From assembly GCA_965262055.1 (NCBI GenBank), contig CBDHEI010000002.1:744001-808000 (forward strand): DNA of 64,000 nucleotides, read 5' to 3'. A program made the translations under genes and the position numbers. The notes below the pieces were generated by a model. It made no database searches and was not told where the DNA came from. It saw nothing but the letters and a program-made list of their open reading frames with translations. This DNA comes from G958296245 sp965262055. GTDB lineage: Bacteria > Chloroflexota > Dehalococcoidia > Lucifugimonadales > G958296245. Within the stretch, counting starts at the first letter, position 1; each line of letters starts with the position of its first letter. Positions 51,449 to 61,631 of this stretch are shown piece after piece.

Positions 51449-54400
51449 GGATAGCGGCGACGCCGAGATGTTCGACATTGACAGGGAAACCGGCCAGCTG
51501 AAGACGAAGGGCGAGCTGGACGCCGATGCTTCTGGCGGAGATTCACACACGGTCACCGTCCGGGCGACCGACCCATCAGGCAACCCCCAGGCGGCCGTGG
51601 GGGACAGGGTCGAAGCCGACAGCGATATAGTCGTTGTGAACATCACCGTCGAGGACCTGGCTGAAGACCCGCAGATCTCGGAAGAGACAATTGCCGACTT
51701 CCTTGAGAACGGCGACATCGCCACCGCCCTCGCTACCTTTACGGCAGACTTTGAGGGAACGGCCACAATAAGCCGATGGTCCCTCACAGGCCCCGACGCT
51801 GGGAAGTTCGAGATCAGCGCCACTGGCGGCGCTCTCACCTTCGAGGATCAGCCCGACTACGAGAAGCCCGGGGACGCTGACGGCGACAACGTGTACGAGG
51901 TCACCGTCCGGGCGACCGACTCGGACAGCAGGACGGGCACCAGGGACGTGACGGTCGAGGTCACCAACTTCGACGAGCCCGGCACCGTGACCCTGTCGCC
52001 GACCCAGCACCGGGTCGGAGTGCCGATAACGGCCACGCTCAAGGACAACGACGGCGGCGTCTACGGTGAAGTGTGGCAGTGGAGCATCGGCGACGGTGCG
52101 GCATCGACCGCTGCGGGTGATATATCCGGTGCGAACTCGGACACCTATACGCCGAAGGCCGGCGACATTGGCGGCACCCTGACGGCGACGGTGACTTACC
52201 GTGACGCTGCGGGCGGCGACGTAGACGACACCGCCATGGATGAAGGCGACGCCGCCGTGCTGCGTGACACCCGGAACAGGGCGCCGGTATTCAAGGCCAA
52301 GGACGAGGTCATAACCATGGCCGAGAGGTCGGTCGCTGAGAACGTTACGGGAGTAGCGGAGGACGACGCCGCTGGCGCCACTGACGACGCCGCCGACAAC
52401 GTGGGCGACCCGATCGTGGCGGAGGACCCCAACATCGCCACGGGCGCGGAGAGCGACTCGCTGGCCTTCTCGCTGAGCGGCCCTGACGCGTCCAAGTTCC
52501 GGTTCAGGGCTCCCCCCGCTTCGGAGACGGGAGCCATGCGGAGCGTGCAGATCGAGGTCAAGGACAAGGCGAAGTTCGACTTTGAGACGAAGGACACCTA
52601 CATGGTGACCCTGACCGCCAGGGACGACTACGGCGAGACCGCCGAACTCGCGCTCACCATCAATATCACCGACGTGAATGACGCTCCCGATGTTACCGGC
52701 TTGGGCGAGGTAGAGTACCCGGAGAACGGGGATACGGCAGTGGCGACATACACGGCGGTGGACCCGGATGGTTCTGAGATCGTGTCGTGGTCACTGATGG
52801 GCACCGACTCTGCGATCTTCAAGATCGAGGACGGCGTCCTCAGCTTCAAGAAGTCGCCCGACTACGAGGATTCTAAGGACGTAGTGGGCGTAGATCCATC
52901 CACAGCTGTGGCCGGTGACAACATCTACGAGGTCACGGTCGAGGCGACCGACGCGACTAAGCGAATCGGCACGGAGGATGTGACCGTCGCGGTGACGAAC
53001 GTGGAGGAGGGTGGCAGCATGCGCCTGTCGGCGGTGCAGCCCCAGGCCGGGACCAGCTTCTACGTCATCGACGAAGATGGTGATACGGCTGGCACTCAGA
53101 TCAAGGACGAAGACGGGGTCACGAGCTCCATCAAGTGGCAGTGGTCCAAGTCCAGGTCCAAGACTACGGGATTCGCGGACATCGACAAGGCCACCAACGC
53201 GGCCTACACCCCGAAGGATACGGACAACCGCTACTATCTGCGCGTGACGGCGAGCTACACCGACAGGGAAGGCCCGGGCAAGAGCGCGGAGGAAACCTCC
53301 GACTACCCGGTGCAACCGAAGCCGAGCAACAATGCCCCGCCCACGTTCGTCGACCAGGACCCGGATACGGTTGGCGTCCAAAATGAAACCGCCACGAGGT
53401 CTGTCGCCGAGAACACCCCGAAAGGCGTGGACATCGGTTCCCCGATTGAGGCCGAAGACCTGAACCCTGGCAAGCTCACCTACACACTGGAGAGTAACGA
53501 CGACGCCGCGCTGTTCGACATTGACAGGGAGACCGGCCAGCTGAAGACGAATGGGAAGCTGGACGCCGATGTTTCTGGTGGAGATTCACACACGGTCACC
53601 GTCCGGGCGACCGACCCATCAGGCAACCCCCAGGCGGCCGTGGGGGACAGGGTCGAAGCCGACAGCGATATAGTCGTTGTGAACATCACCGTCGAGGACC
53701 TGGCTGAAGACCCGCAGATTTCCGTCAGTGACGGCGACATGCTTGGCGGCTTCAATGAGGAAGCTGCTGCCACCGTCGCTACCTTCACGGCAGTCGTGGA
53801 GGATGGGGGCGGCGTGAGCCGATGGTCCCTCGCGGGCCCCGACGCTGGGAAGTTGGAGTTCGCCGACCCCACCACTGGCGCTCTCACCTTCAAGAAGTCC
53901 CCAGACTACGAGATGCCCGGGGACGCCGACGGCGACAACGTGTACGAGGTCACCGTCCGGGCGACCGACTCGGATGGCAGGACGGGCACCAGGGACGTGA
54001 CCGTCAAGGTCGACAACATCGACGAGGACGGCGTCGTGACCCTGTCGCCGACCCAGCACCGGGTTGGAGTGCCGATAACGGCCACGCTCAAGGACAACGA
54101 CGGCGGCGTCTACGGTGAAGTGTGGCAGTGGAGCATCGGCGACGGTGCGGCATCGACCGCTGCGGGTGATATATCCGGTGCGAACTCGGACACCTACACG
54201 CCGAAGGCCGGCGACATTGATGGCACCCTGACGGCGACGGTGACTTACCGTGACGCTGCGGGCGGCGACGTAGACGACACCGCCATGGATGAAGGCGACG
54301 CCGCCGTGCTGCGTGACACCCGGAACAGGGCGCCGGTATTCAAGGCCAAGGACAAGGTCATAACCCAGGCTGAGAGGTCGGTCGCTGAGAACGTTACGGG

Positions 54401-54760
54401 AGTAGCGGAGGACGACGCCGCTGGCGCCACTGACGACGCCGCCGACAACGTGGGCGACCCGATCGTGGCGGAGGACCCCAACATCGCCACGGGCGCGGAG
54501 AACGACTCGCTGGCCTTCTCGCTGAGCGGCTCCGACGCGTCCAAGTTCCTGGTCAGGCAGCACGACGGTACGGAGGAGGGAGCCACGCGGAGCGTGCAGA
54601 TCGAGGTCAAGACCGGAACGAAGTTCGACTACGAGACGAAGGACACCTACATGGTGACACTGACCGCCACGGACGACTACGGCGAGTCCGCCGACCTTGA
54701 GCTCACCATCAATATCACCGACGTGAACGACGCGCCGGTGATCACGGTCGGCGGCCTGGC
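50700..54760 (+). repeat. 2.05-kb tandem duplication in the adhesin gene
   Basis: Bases from about 50710 to 52480 are nearly repeated at about 52760 to 54520 (offset about 2,047-2,050). Long stretches are identical, for example ccgactacgaggattctaag (50811 and 52859) and gtgtggcagtggagcatcgg (52070 and 54119). One copy differs by the frameshift near 51443 and by a divergent stretch around 51690-51830. Confidence 0.85.
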
Positions 54761-55493
54761 AATATCAGGAGACCGCAGTGTGGAGGTGGAGGAGGGGAAC
54801 ACCGCAGTGGCCACCTACACGGCGGTCGGCCCGGATGCGGCCATGGCTACGTGGTCGCGCTCAGGAGCCGACGCTGGGGACTTCACCATCACCGGAGGCG
54901 TGCTCGCCTTCAGGAGTGCGCCGGACTTCGAGAACCCAGCGGACGAGGACGGGGACAACGTGTACATGGTGACGGTGGAAGCCGACGACGGCACCTACAT
55001 GGACACGCATGACGTAACCGTCACGGTGACCAACGTGGAAGAGGGGGCGGGGAGTGTGACCCTGTCTGCAATGCAGCCACAGGTTGGGGTCGAGTTGACC
55101 GCCATGGTGTCCGACCCTGACGGCGCCACCAGCGTTAACTGGCAGTGGGCCAGAGAAGATGATCAGGGCGACTACGTAGATATCGCCGGGGCCATGTCAG
55201 CCGGCTACACGCCCGTTGACGACGACGAGGGCAAGCATCTGCGGGCAACGGTGACATACACGGACAGCGTGGGGCCCGGCAAGACCGGGATGGAGATATC
55301 AGCTGAACCGGTAGCCCCCAGCGCCCCCAGCGACCCGCTACTGGCCAAGTATGACAAGAACCCACAGGATGGCAGAATTGGCAGGGAGGAAGTCCTGGAT
55401 GGCATAGTTGCCTTCTTCCTCAACCCCGGCCCCGCGCTCCGCGAAGAGGTGCTGGACCTTATTGACCGCTTCTTTGCAGACCTTGGAAGTTAG
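51468..55493 (+). CDS. Cadherin/Ig-like surface adhesin, main part with dockerin-like end
   Basis: 1,341 residues after the frameshift; the true frame would join at about 51443. Alternating cadherin-like units (FDIDRETGQLKT, HTVTVRATDPSGN, NVYEVTVRATDSD) and Ig-like units (VWQWSIGDGAAST, YTPKAGDI). A C-terminal part LLAKYDKNPQDGRIGREEVLDGIVAFF and EEVLDLIDRFF is a dockerin-like, EF-hand-type pair (D-x-N-x-x-D-G). Calcium binding and cell-cell or surface attachment are expected. No separate start with good ribosome site, so it is expressed only if the frameshift is absent or corrected. Confidence 0.8.
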   Translation: MFDIDRETGQLKTKGELDADASGGDSHTVTVRATDPSGNPQAAVGDRVEADSDIVVVNITVEDLAEDPQISEETIADFLENGDIATALATFTADFEGTATISRWSLTGPDAGKFEISATGGALTFEDQPDYEKPGDADGDNVYEVTVRATDSDSRTGTRDVTVEVTNFDEPGTVTLSPTQHRVGVPITATLKDNDGGVYGEVWQWSIGDGAASTAAGDISGANSDTYTPKAGDIGGTLTATVTYRDAAGGDVDDTAMDEGDAAVLRDTRNRAPVFKAKDEVITMAERSVAENVTGVAEDDAAGATDDAADNVGDPIVAEDPNIATGAESDSLAFSLSGPDASKFRFRAPPASETGAMRSVQIEVKDKAKFDFETKDTYMVTLTARDDYGETAELALTINITDVNDAPDVTGLGEVEYPENGDTAVATYTAVDPDGSEIVSWSLMGTDSAIFKIEDGVLSFKKSPDYEDSKDVVGVDPSTAVAGDNIYEVTVEATDATKRIGTEDVTVAVTNVEEGGSMRLSAVQPQAGTSFYVIDEDGDTAGTQIKDEDGVTSSIKWQWSKSRSKTTGFADIDKATNAAYTPKDTDNRYYLRVTASYTDREGPGKSAEETSDYPVQPKPSNNAPPTFVDQDPDTVGVQNETATRSVAENTPKGVDIGSPIEAEDLNPGKLTYTLESNDDAALFDIDRETGQLKTNGKLDADVSGGDSHTVTVRATDPSGNPQAAVGDRVEADSDIVVVNITVEDLAEDPQISVSDGDMLGGFNEEAAATVATFTAVVEDGGGVSRWSLAGPDAGKLEFADPTTGALTFKKSPDYEMPGDADGDNVYEVTVRATDSDGRTGTRDVTVKVDNIDEDGVVTLSPTQHRVGVPITATLKDNDGGVYGEVWQWSIGDGAASTAAGDISGANSDTYTPKAGDIDGTLTATVTYRDAAGGDVDDTAMDEGDAAVLRDTRNRAPVFKAKDKVITQAERSVAENVTGVAEDDAAGATDDAADNVGDPIVAEDPNIATGAENDSLAFSLSGSDASKFLVRQHDGTEEGATRSVQIEVKTGTKFDYETKDTYMVTLTATDDYGESADLELTINITDVNDAPVITVGGLAISGDRSVEVEEGNTAVATYTAVGPDAAMATWSRSGADAGDFTITGGVLAFRSAPDFENPADEDGDNVYMVTVEADDGTYMDTHDVTVTVTNVEEGAGSVTLSAMQPQVGVELTAMVSDPDGATSVNWQWAREDDQGDYVDIAGAMSAGYTPVDDDEGKHLRATVTYTDSVGPGKTGMEISAEPVAPSAPSDPLLAKYDKNPQDGRIGREEVLDGIVAFFLNPGPALREEVLDLIDRFFADLGS

Positions 55494-55508
55494 CGGGCAA
55501 GCGGGAGC

Positions 55509-57809
55509 ATGAGGAAACAGACTAGGAGGAATACGTTGTCCAGGAAGCTAGCAATATTGCCCCCGCTGTTCACGGTCGTTGCACTGGGCTTGGTGCTGGC
55601 GCTCGGCCTCTGGCCTTCGGGCCAGGCCGACGCCAGCACCCACAGCGCGACCAGGACCCTCTCTGCGTACTCGGTTGCACCAGGGGACGAAATCACGGTG
55701 ACGATCCGCGCCTCCGGCTATGGCGCCTTCGGTCAGGTCGTCGAGACACTGCCCGCGGGCTTCTCTTACGTCGACGACTCCACCGACCCATCGGACATCA
55801 GGACCAACGTCACCGGCCAGGTCGTGAGGTTTACGCTTCTGGGCGCCGTTCCAACCTTCAGCTATCGTATTCTCGCCTCGGACACACCGGGCGACTATTC
55901 CCTGGTCGGCACATTGAGTGGAGGAGGAGAGGGAGGTAGCACACCAGAGGACATCACACCCGATTCCGATGTGTCCGTGACGGCCGCCACCACGGAGCCC
56001 GAATCGACAGCGACACCAACAGCGACACCGGTCCCGCCGGCGCCATCGAGTGCCAGTGCTACTCGCAGCATGCCCAGCAGGGCCGGTTCAGGCGCGGAGC
56101 TGACGGTAACCATCAGTGCCTCCAACTACGGCAGCTTCGGCCAGGTCGTCGAGACACTGCCCGCGGGCTTCTCTTACGTCGACGACTCCACCGACCCATC
56201 GGACATCAGGACCAGCGTCACCGGACAGGACATCACGTTCACCCTCCTTGGCCCCAATGTGAGCTTCTCGTACAAGGTCACGGCGGCCAGCAGTGGCGGC
56301 ACTCACACCTTCTCAGGCAAGCTCATCGACGACCAGGGCAACCCGCACACGATCCGCGATTCCGACATCCGGGTCGACGCACCGGTACTAGGCGCCACGC
56401 GAAGTCTACCCGGAAGGGTCAACCCCGGTGCAGAGGTGACGGTGACCATCAGTGCCTCCAACTACGGCAGCTTCGGCCAGGTCGTCGAGACACTGCCCGC
56501 GGGCTTCTCTTACGTCGACGACTCCACCGACCCATCGGACATCAGGACCAGCGTCAGCGGACAGGACATCACGTTCACCCTCCTGGGCGCCAATGTGAGC
56601 TTCTCGTACAAGGTCACGGCGGCCAGCAGTGGCGGCACTCACACCTTCGAAGGCGGCAACCTCATCGACGACCAGGGCAACCCGCACACGATCCTCGATT
56701 CGAGCGTAACCGTCGACGCTCCGGTCACAGGCGCCACGCGAAGTCTACCCAGCAGGGCCGGTCCAGGCGCAGAGCTGACGGTGACCATCAGTGCCTCCAA
56801 CTACGGCAGCTTCGGCCAGGTCGTCGAGACACTGCCCCCGGGCTTCTCTTACGTCGACGACTCCACCGACCCATCGGACATCAGGACCAGCGTCACCGGA
56901 CAGGACATCACGTTCACCCTCCTGGGCGCCAATGTGAGCTTCTCGTACAAGGTCACGGCGGCCAGCAGTGGCGGCACTCACACCTTTGAAGGCGGCAACC
57001 TCATCGACGACCAGGGCAACCCGCACACGATCCGCGATTCGAGCGTAAACGTCGACGCTCCGGTCACAGGCGCCACGCGAAGGCTACCCGGAAGGGTCAA
57101 CCCCGGTGCAGAGTTGACGGTGACCATCAGTGCCTCCAACTACGGCAGCTTCGGCCAGGTCGTCGAGACACTGCCCGCGGGCTTCTCTTACGTCGACGAC
57201 TCCACCGACCCATCGGACATCAGGACCAGCGTCACCGGACAGGACATCACGTTCACCCTCCTGGGCGCCAATGTGAGCTTCTCGTACAAGGCCATGGCAA
57301 CGAGCACGCAGGCCACCTACACCTTCGAAGGCGGCAAGCTCATCGACGACCAGGGCAACCCCCACACGATTCGCGATTCCAACATCAGAGTCGCCAGGCC
57401 AAGGCCAAGGCCTACGGCCACGGCCACGCCGCGCCCCAGTACCGGCGGAGGCGGAGGTACGACCAGGCCCGACCCCACGTCTACGCCCACCCCGCGGCCG
57501 CGGCGGACGGCCACGCCCACGCCTACCCCGACGCCTACGCCAGAGACGGCGGCGGCCACGCCCACGCCTGTCCCGACGGCCACGGCCACGCCCACGCCTA
57601 CTCCGACGGCCACGGCAGTGCCAGCGGTCATCCCGACGCCGAAGCCGAGGCCGAAGCTTCCGTCAACCGGCGACACTTTGCCACTCTGGCTGGTCCCGCT
57701 GGCGGTCCTCGGCGTACTACTGGCCATCGGAGGGGTGCTGCTGCTTGCGAATCAGCTCATTGGGAAGAAGGGCACACGTGCGGGGCACAGGGAGAGTTTT
57801 CGGGGCTAG
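55509..57809 (+). CDS. Repeat-rich LPXTG cell-wall anchored protein
   Basis: 766 residues. Signal peptide (RKQTRRNTLSRKLAILPP, then a hydrophobic run ending GQADAS). Five units of about 113 residues, each with SASNYGSFGQVVETLPAGF, SYVDDSTDPSDIRT and VTGQDITFTLLGANVSFSY, of the type seen in DUF11-like domains. A Thr/Pro linker (TPTPTPTPETAAATPTP) leads to LPSTG (717-721), a hydrophobic segment and a basic tail (KKGTRAGHR), the classical sortase signal. Units 2-5 are almost identical at DNA level. It lies 15 bases after the adhesin, so both form an operon. Confidence 0.88.
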   Translation: MRKQTRRNTLSRKLAILPPLFTVVALGLVLALGLWPSGQADASTHSATRTLSAYSVAPGDEITVTIRASGYGAFGQVVETLPAGFSYVDDSTDPSDIRTNVTGQVVRFTLLGAVPTFSYRILASDTPGDYSLVGTLSGGGEGGSTPEDITPDSDVSVTAATTEPESTATPTATPVPPAPSSASATRSMPSRAGSGAELTVTISASNYGSFGQVVETLPAGFSYVDDSTDPSDIRTSVTGQDITFTLLGPNVSFSYKVTAASSGGTHTFSGKLIDDQGNPHTIRDSDIRVDAPVLGATRSLPGRVNPGAEVTVTISASNYGSFGQVVETLPAGFSYVDDSTDPSDIRTSVSGQDITFTLLGANVSFSYKVTAASSGGTHTFEGGNLIDDQGNPHTILDSSVTVDAPVTGATRSLPSRAGPGAELTVTISASNYGSFGQVVETLPPGFSYVDDSTDPSDIRTSVTGQDITFTLLGANVSFSYKVTAASSGGTHTFEGGNLIDDQGNPHTIRDSSVNVDAPVTGATRRLPGRVNPGAELTVTISASNYGSFGQVVETLPAGFSYVDDSTDPSDIRTSVTGQDITFTLLGANVSFSYKAMATSTQATYTFEGGKLIDDQGNPHTIRDSNIRVARPRPRPTATATPRPSTGGGGGTTRPDPTSTPTPRPRRTATPTPTPTPTPETAAATPTPVPTATATPTPTPTATAVPAVIPTPKPRPKLPSTGDTLPLWLVPLAVLGVLLAIGGVLLLANQLIGKKGTRAGHRESFRG

Positions 57810-57837
57810 CCGACACTAGTTGACCCGACCATTTGTA

Positions 57838-57877
57838 CCCGGCCCGCGTCTACGCAAGCAGACGCGGGCCGGGTATT
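57838..57877 (+). terminator. Rho-independent terminator of the surface-protein operon
   Basis: Perfect 15-bp stem acccggcccgcgtct / agacgcgggccgggt around acgcaagc, followed by attttaactt. The strongest terminator in the window. Confidence 0.92.
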
Positions 57878-58139
57878 TTAACTTCTACCGGATCTTCCAT
57901 CCCCACGCAGCCGAAGACAGGGACGCCAAAGGACCCGGCGCGCCTGCCTCGCCGTTTTGAAGACGTTATTCTGCTGACAAGGGGATGCCCGGGCTGTCCC
58001 CAACTGGCGACCGGCGGCCGCATCGGAGAGGCATCCGAGCTTGTTGGCAAGGGCGTAGCGGAATTAGGCTGCAGGTCTCGTCCCGCGTGGCGCCGCAGTT
58101 CAGACTCAGCGTGTTCGCGCCGACGGCTTCTTCAGAGCC

Positions 58140-58508
58140 ATGGCTCAGGCCAGGGTGGACCACTCCACGGACAAGACCTTCCGATCCTTCCTCGCCCCGG
58201 ACTTGCTCATCCTCGACGACCTCGGTCTCCACAGGATGACCCAACAGCAGTCCATAGACCTTTACGAGCTCGTCATCGCCAGGCATCGCACCGCCAGCTT
58301 CGTCATCACCTCCAACAGGGCTGTCGACGAGTGGCTCGGTCTCTTCGACGACTCCATCCTCGGCAACAGCGCCCTCGACCGGCTCGCCAACGCCAGCTAC
58401 CAGATCGTCATCGAGGGCCAGAGCTACCGGGAGCGGTTGTCGCCCCACAGGGCTCTGCTGGACGGACTGGATGCAAAGGAGGTGGTTGACCCTCAAACCG
58501 CAGGGTGA
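58140..58508 (+). pseudogene. IstB-family ATPase remnant (IS21 type)
   Basis: 122 residues matching the C-terminal half of IstB: APDLLILDDLGLHRM (Walker B), SIDLYELVIARH, FVITSNRAVDEWLGLF and SALDRLANASYQIVIEGQSYR. The N-terminal half with Walker A is gone. It differs clearly from the complete IstB at 63.1 kb, so it comes from another IS21-type element. Bases 57985-58139 in front of it look like decayed element DNA. Confidence 0.75.
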
Positions 58509-58555
58509 TAATAGTCCGCATACCACGGTGTCCAGGGGCCGTCACCCACCTGACG

Positions 58556-58600
58556 AGGTGGTATATAGGTCGTGACCACGGGTGGTATATAGGTCCTGAT
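58556..58600 (+). repeat. Tandem terminal repeats of the IS21-type remnant
   Basis: Two copies of gtggtatataggtc (about 58559-58572 and 58583-58596) lie just after the IstB remnant, as the multiple-repeat ends of IS21-type elements do. The surrounding 58509-58898 has no supported gene. Confidence 0.5.
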
Positions 58601-58898
58601 CATCGACATAATGAGGTGGATCAGCCTCCAACCATAGTGGGCTTGAGGCTCAGGTCAACGAGACTGCTATCACCCGACCGATTCCCTATATTGGAATCTC
58701 CCAGCGAAAAGTTCGCAGTACGGGACACGCTAGCCCACCAATAACCATTCTGGGCCTTTCCTTTACTGTCCCGCACCGCCCCTGTAGCGTAGCTGAGCGA
58801 CGCTGATAGGCGTCCCATTCGTGCCACATGTATTCCCCAGTATCCCGCCCCAAGTGTGGTAATATATGTGGGAACTCTTCGTGGCGCAGGGGACCTCT

Positions 58899-60071
58899 AT
58901 GGCACTATCCGCGACGCGGGTCAAGGCCCTCAGGGAACCGGGGCGATACTCCGATGGCGGTGGTCTGCACCTATACATCAGCAAGGCGGGACGCAAGTCA
59001 TGGGTCCTGCGCATCACCATCGACGGACGCCGGCGCGATATCGGCCTGGGCGGATTTCCGTCCGTAAGCCTGGCTGGATCTCGCGAGAAGGCGGCGGATC
59101 ACCGGGCCGCTGTGGCGGAGGGTCGCGATCCTCTGGCCGAAAAGCACGCGCCTGCGATGCCGACTTTCAGGGAAGCCGCCTGTGCCGTCCATGAGGCGAA
59201 CAAACCCCGCTGGCGCAACGCCAGTCACATCGCAAGCTGGATGCAGACCTTGGAGCGTCACGCCATGCCGACGCTGAGCAACACACCCCTGGATCGGATA
59301 GACCGCGGGGACGTGCTGCGAGTCCTCACCCCGATATGGACGACCCGGCCGGAGACGGCGAGACGGGTGCGTCAACGGATGAGGACCGTCTTCCGATGGG
59401 CAACGGCGCACGGCTTCATGGAGACCAACCCTGCGGGAGAAGCCATCGACGGCGCGTTGCCCCCAATGCCGAAGGTGAAGGCACACCTGAGGGCGCTGCC
59501 CTATCAGGAAGTCGGGTCGGCGCTCGAGACCGTTGAAGCGTCGCAAGCCTCAATACCCGCAAAGCTGTGCTTCCGATTCCTGGTTCTCACGGCGGCGCGC
59601 TCCGGTGAGGCTAGGGGCGGCACCTGGGACGATATCGACCTTGCGGGCCAGGTGTGGCGAATACCGTCCGAGCGGATGAAAGCAGGCATGGAGCATCGGG
59701 TACCCCTGAGCGGACAGGCACTCGGTCTGCTTGGCAAAGCATCCGCCCTGCGCGATGAAACCGGCCTGGTGTTCCCGTCGCCGCTGAAGCCGGGGTCGGC
59801 GATGTCCGACATGACGCTGACGAAGATTCTCCGTTCAGCCGGTCTGGCGGAACGAGCGACCGTGCACGGATTCCGCAGCAGCTTCAAGAACTGGACCTTG
59901 GAGCAGACGGACACCCCCTGGGCTGTCTCAGAGGCGGCGCTTGCCCATACCCTGGGCAATTCGACCGAGCAGGCCTACGCGAGGTCCGATCTATTCGAGC
60001 GCCGCCGCACACTGATGCAGCTGTGGGCGGACTACCTGACTGGCCAACCTCAGGGGAAGCCGAGACAGTAG
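58899..60071 (+). CDS. P4-type tyrosine integrase
   Basis: 390 residues from the ATG at 58899; an ATG 11 codons earlier is possible but the family starts at MALSATRVKAL. N-terminal DUF4102-like arm-binding part (GGLHLYISKAGRKSWVLR, IDGRRRDIGLGGF), core-binding domain about 100-190, and catalytic domain with LTAARSGEARGGTWDDI (Arg), HGFRSSFKNW (His-x-x-Arg) and ALAHTLGNSTEQAYARSD (His...Tyr). Complete. No tRNA gene is seen next to it, although this family usually integrates in tRNAs. Confidence 0.9.
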   Translation: MALSATRVKALREPGRYSDGGGLHLYISKAGRKSWVLRITIDGRRRDIGLGGFPSVSLAGSREKAADHRAAVAEGRDPLAEKHAPAMPTFREAACAVHEANKPRWRNASHIASWMQTLERHAMPTLSNTPLDRIDRGDVLRVLTPIWTTRPETARRVRQRMRTVFRWATAHGFMETNPAGEAIDGALPPMPKVKAHLRALPYQEVGSALETVEASQASIPAKLCFRFLVLTAARSGEARGGTWDDIDLAGQVWRIPSERMKAGMEHRVPLSGQALGLLGKASALRDETGLVFPSPLKPGSAMSDMTLTKILRSAGLAERATVHGFRSSFKNWTLEQTDTPWAVSEAALAHTLGNSTEQAYARSDLFERRRTLMQLWADYLTGQPQGKPRQ

Positions 60072-60133
60072 GAATCCAATCGTCGGTTCCGGTCATCCAA
60101 GGCCACGTCCAGGCCGCGCTGTGCGGACCAAAT

Positions 60134-60313
60134 TCACCCCTCGGGCCGTGACTCCAGCCAGCTCGTGATGTTGCTCTCCCTCCACCTGACGGCAGCACAG
60201 CCGACCTTCACGGGCCTCGGGAACTGACCGTCCTGCATAAGCCGATAGATCGACGATCGGCTCATGCCCGTGATTTCCTCAACCTGTCGACGCCTCAGTA
60301 GTTTGTCATGCAT
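60134..60313 (-). CDS. AlpA-family excisionase/regulator
   Basis: 59 residues from the ATG at 60313 (GAAGAGG 8 bases upstream; ATG at 60319 is too close to it). LLRRRQVEEITGMSRSSIYRLM, GQFPRPVKVG and VRWRESNITSWLESR are the AlpA winged-helix signature. It lies tail to tail with the P4-type integrase, as in P4-like and satellite elements, where AlpA controls excision. Confidence 0.88.
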   Translation of the reverse strand: MHDKLLRRRQVEEITGMSRSSIYRLMQDGQFPRPVKVGCAAVRWRESNITSWLESRPEG

Positions 60314-60459
60314 TGTCATCACCTCTTCATGTACTTCGGTTCGTACCAGCGAAATACTGGTCTTCCAGTGTTTTGAATGGGCCGCCGACGCCGGACGGAT
60401 GGGGCGAGAGGTCACGTCCCGTCAAGTGGTGTAAGAGTGCGTCATCCTGTTGATGTTGT

Positions 60460-61545
60460 TTAGGCGGCTGTCGCCTCGGCGAGGTCGGCCTCCGGAAGAG
60501 CTTCGTTGAAGGTCAGAATGGCGGGTGTGAGGTATCGACGGCCGACGGCCCATTCGTCGTGTTGCTCAGCCAGGACGGCGCCAACCAGGCGACGGACGGC
60601 TGGCCGGTTAGGGAAGATGCCCACCACATCGGTGCGGCGCCGGATCTCCTTGTTGAGACGCTCCTGTGGGTTGTTGGACCAGAGCGTCTTCCAGTGGGGG
60701 ACAGGGAAGCTGGAGAAGGCCAGGATGTCGGGTCCGGCCCCGTCCAGTAGAGAGGCGACCTGAGGGAAGCGGTCCTGGAGTTGATCGGTCACCCTGTCGA
60801 GTTGGGCGTGTACCTCATCGGGGGAGGGTTGCTGGTAGATGGTGCGGACCATGGTGGCCACCCAGGGCTGAGCACGCCTGGGGACCCGAGTGAGCAGGTT
60901 GGTCATGAAGTGGGTGCGGCACCGCTGCCAACTGGCTCCGCCGAAGACTGCGGCGATTGCGCCTCGGAGTCCCTGATGAGCGTCCGAGACCACCAGCTCC
61001 ACCCCACTGAGGCCCCTGGCGGACAGCGAGCGTAGGAAGGCTAACCAGAAGGCGCCGTCTTCACTGGTGCCCACGTCCATCCCGATGATCTCCCGCTTGC
61101 CCTCGCCATTGACCGCCGTCGCCACCACGACGCTGACGTTGACGATCCTGCCGGCCTCCCTGACCTTCTGGGTCAGTGCGTCCAGCCACAGGTAGGGATA
61201 TGGCCCGCCGTCCAGCGGTCGGCCCAAGAAGCCCTCCACCACCACGTCGAGCTCCTGGCAGATGCGCGACACCTGGCTCTTGGAGATACCCTCACACCCC
61301 AGGGCCTTGACCAGATCGTCCACCCGCCTCGTGGATACACCTTCCACGTAGGCCTGCTGGATCACAGCCAGCAGAGCTCGCTCGCTGCGACGCCGTGGCT
61401 CCAGCAGGCTCGGGAAGTAGCTCCCCTCTCTGAGCTTGGGAATGCGCAGGTCCATCGTTCCCACACGGGTATCCCACGCCCGGGACCGGTACCCGTTGCG
61501 CTGGGTCACCCGCTCAGGGCTGCGTTCTCCATACTCAGCACCGAT
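60460..61545 (-). pseudogene. IS256-family transposase, C-terminal part (interrupted)
   Basis: About 360 residues from IGAEYGERSPERVTQRNGYR onward. It has the IS256 pieces DTRVGTMDLRIPKLREGSYFP, YLWLDALTQKVRE (first Asp), VVSDAHQGLRGAI (second Asp) and TLWSNNPQERLNKEIRRR (Glu). The N-terminal part lies on the other side of the IS21 insertion (63935-64000 and beyond). The catalytic part is intact, but the gene is split. Confidence 0.88.
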
Positions 61546-61631
61546 TGATCAGCGACAATTACTTTTGCCGGTAGACGCTGACTATTCTTGCCGGTCGTGG
61601 GGGGAGACCATCTGGTACAGGAGGTACCGGA

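Noticed and set aside
55700..57400. Regular repeats as a CRISPR array
   Set aside because: Units are about 339 bases, in frame and translated as protein repeats.
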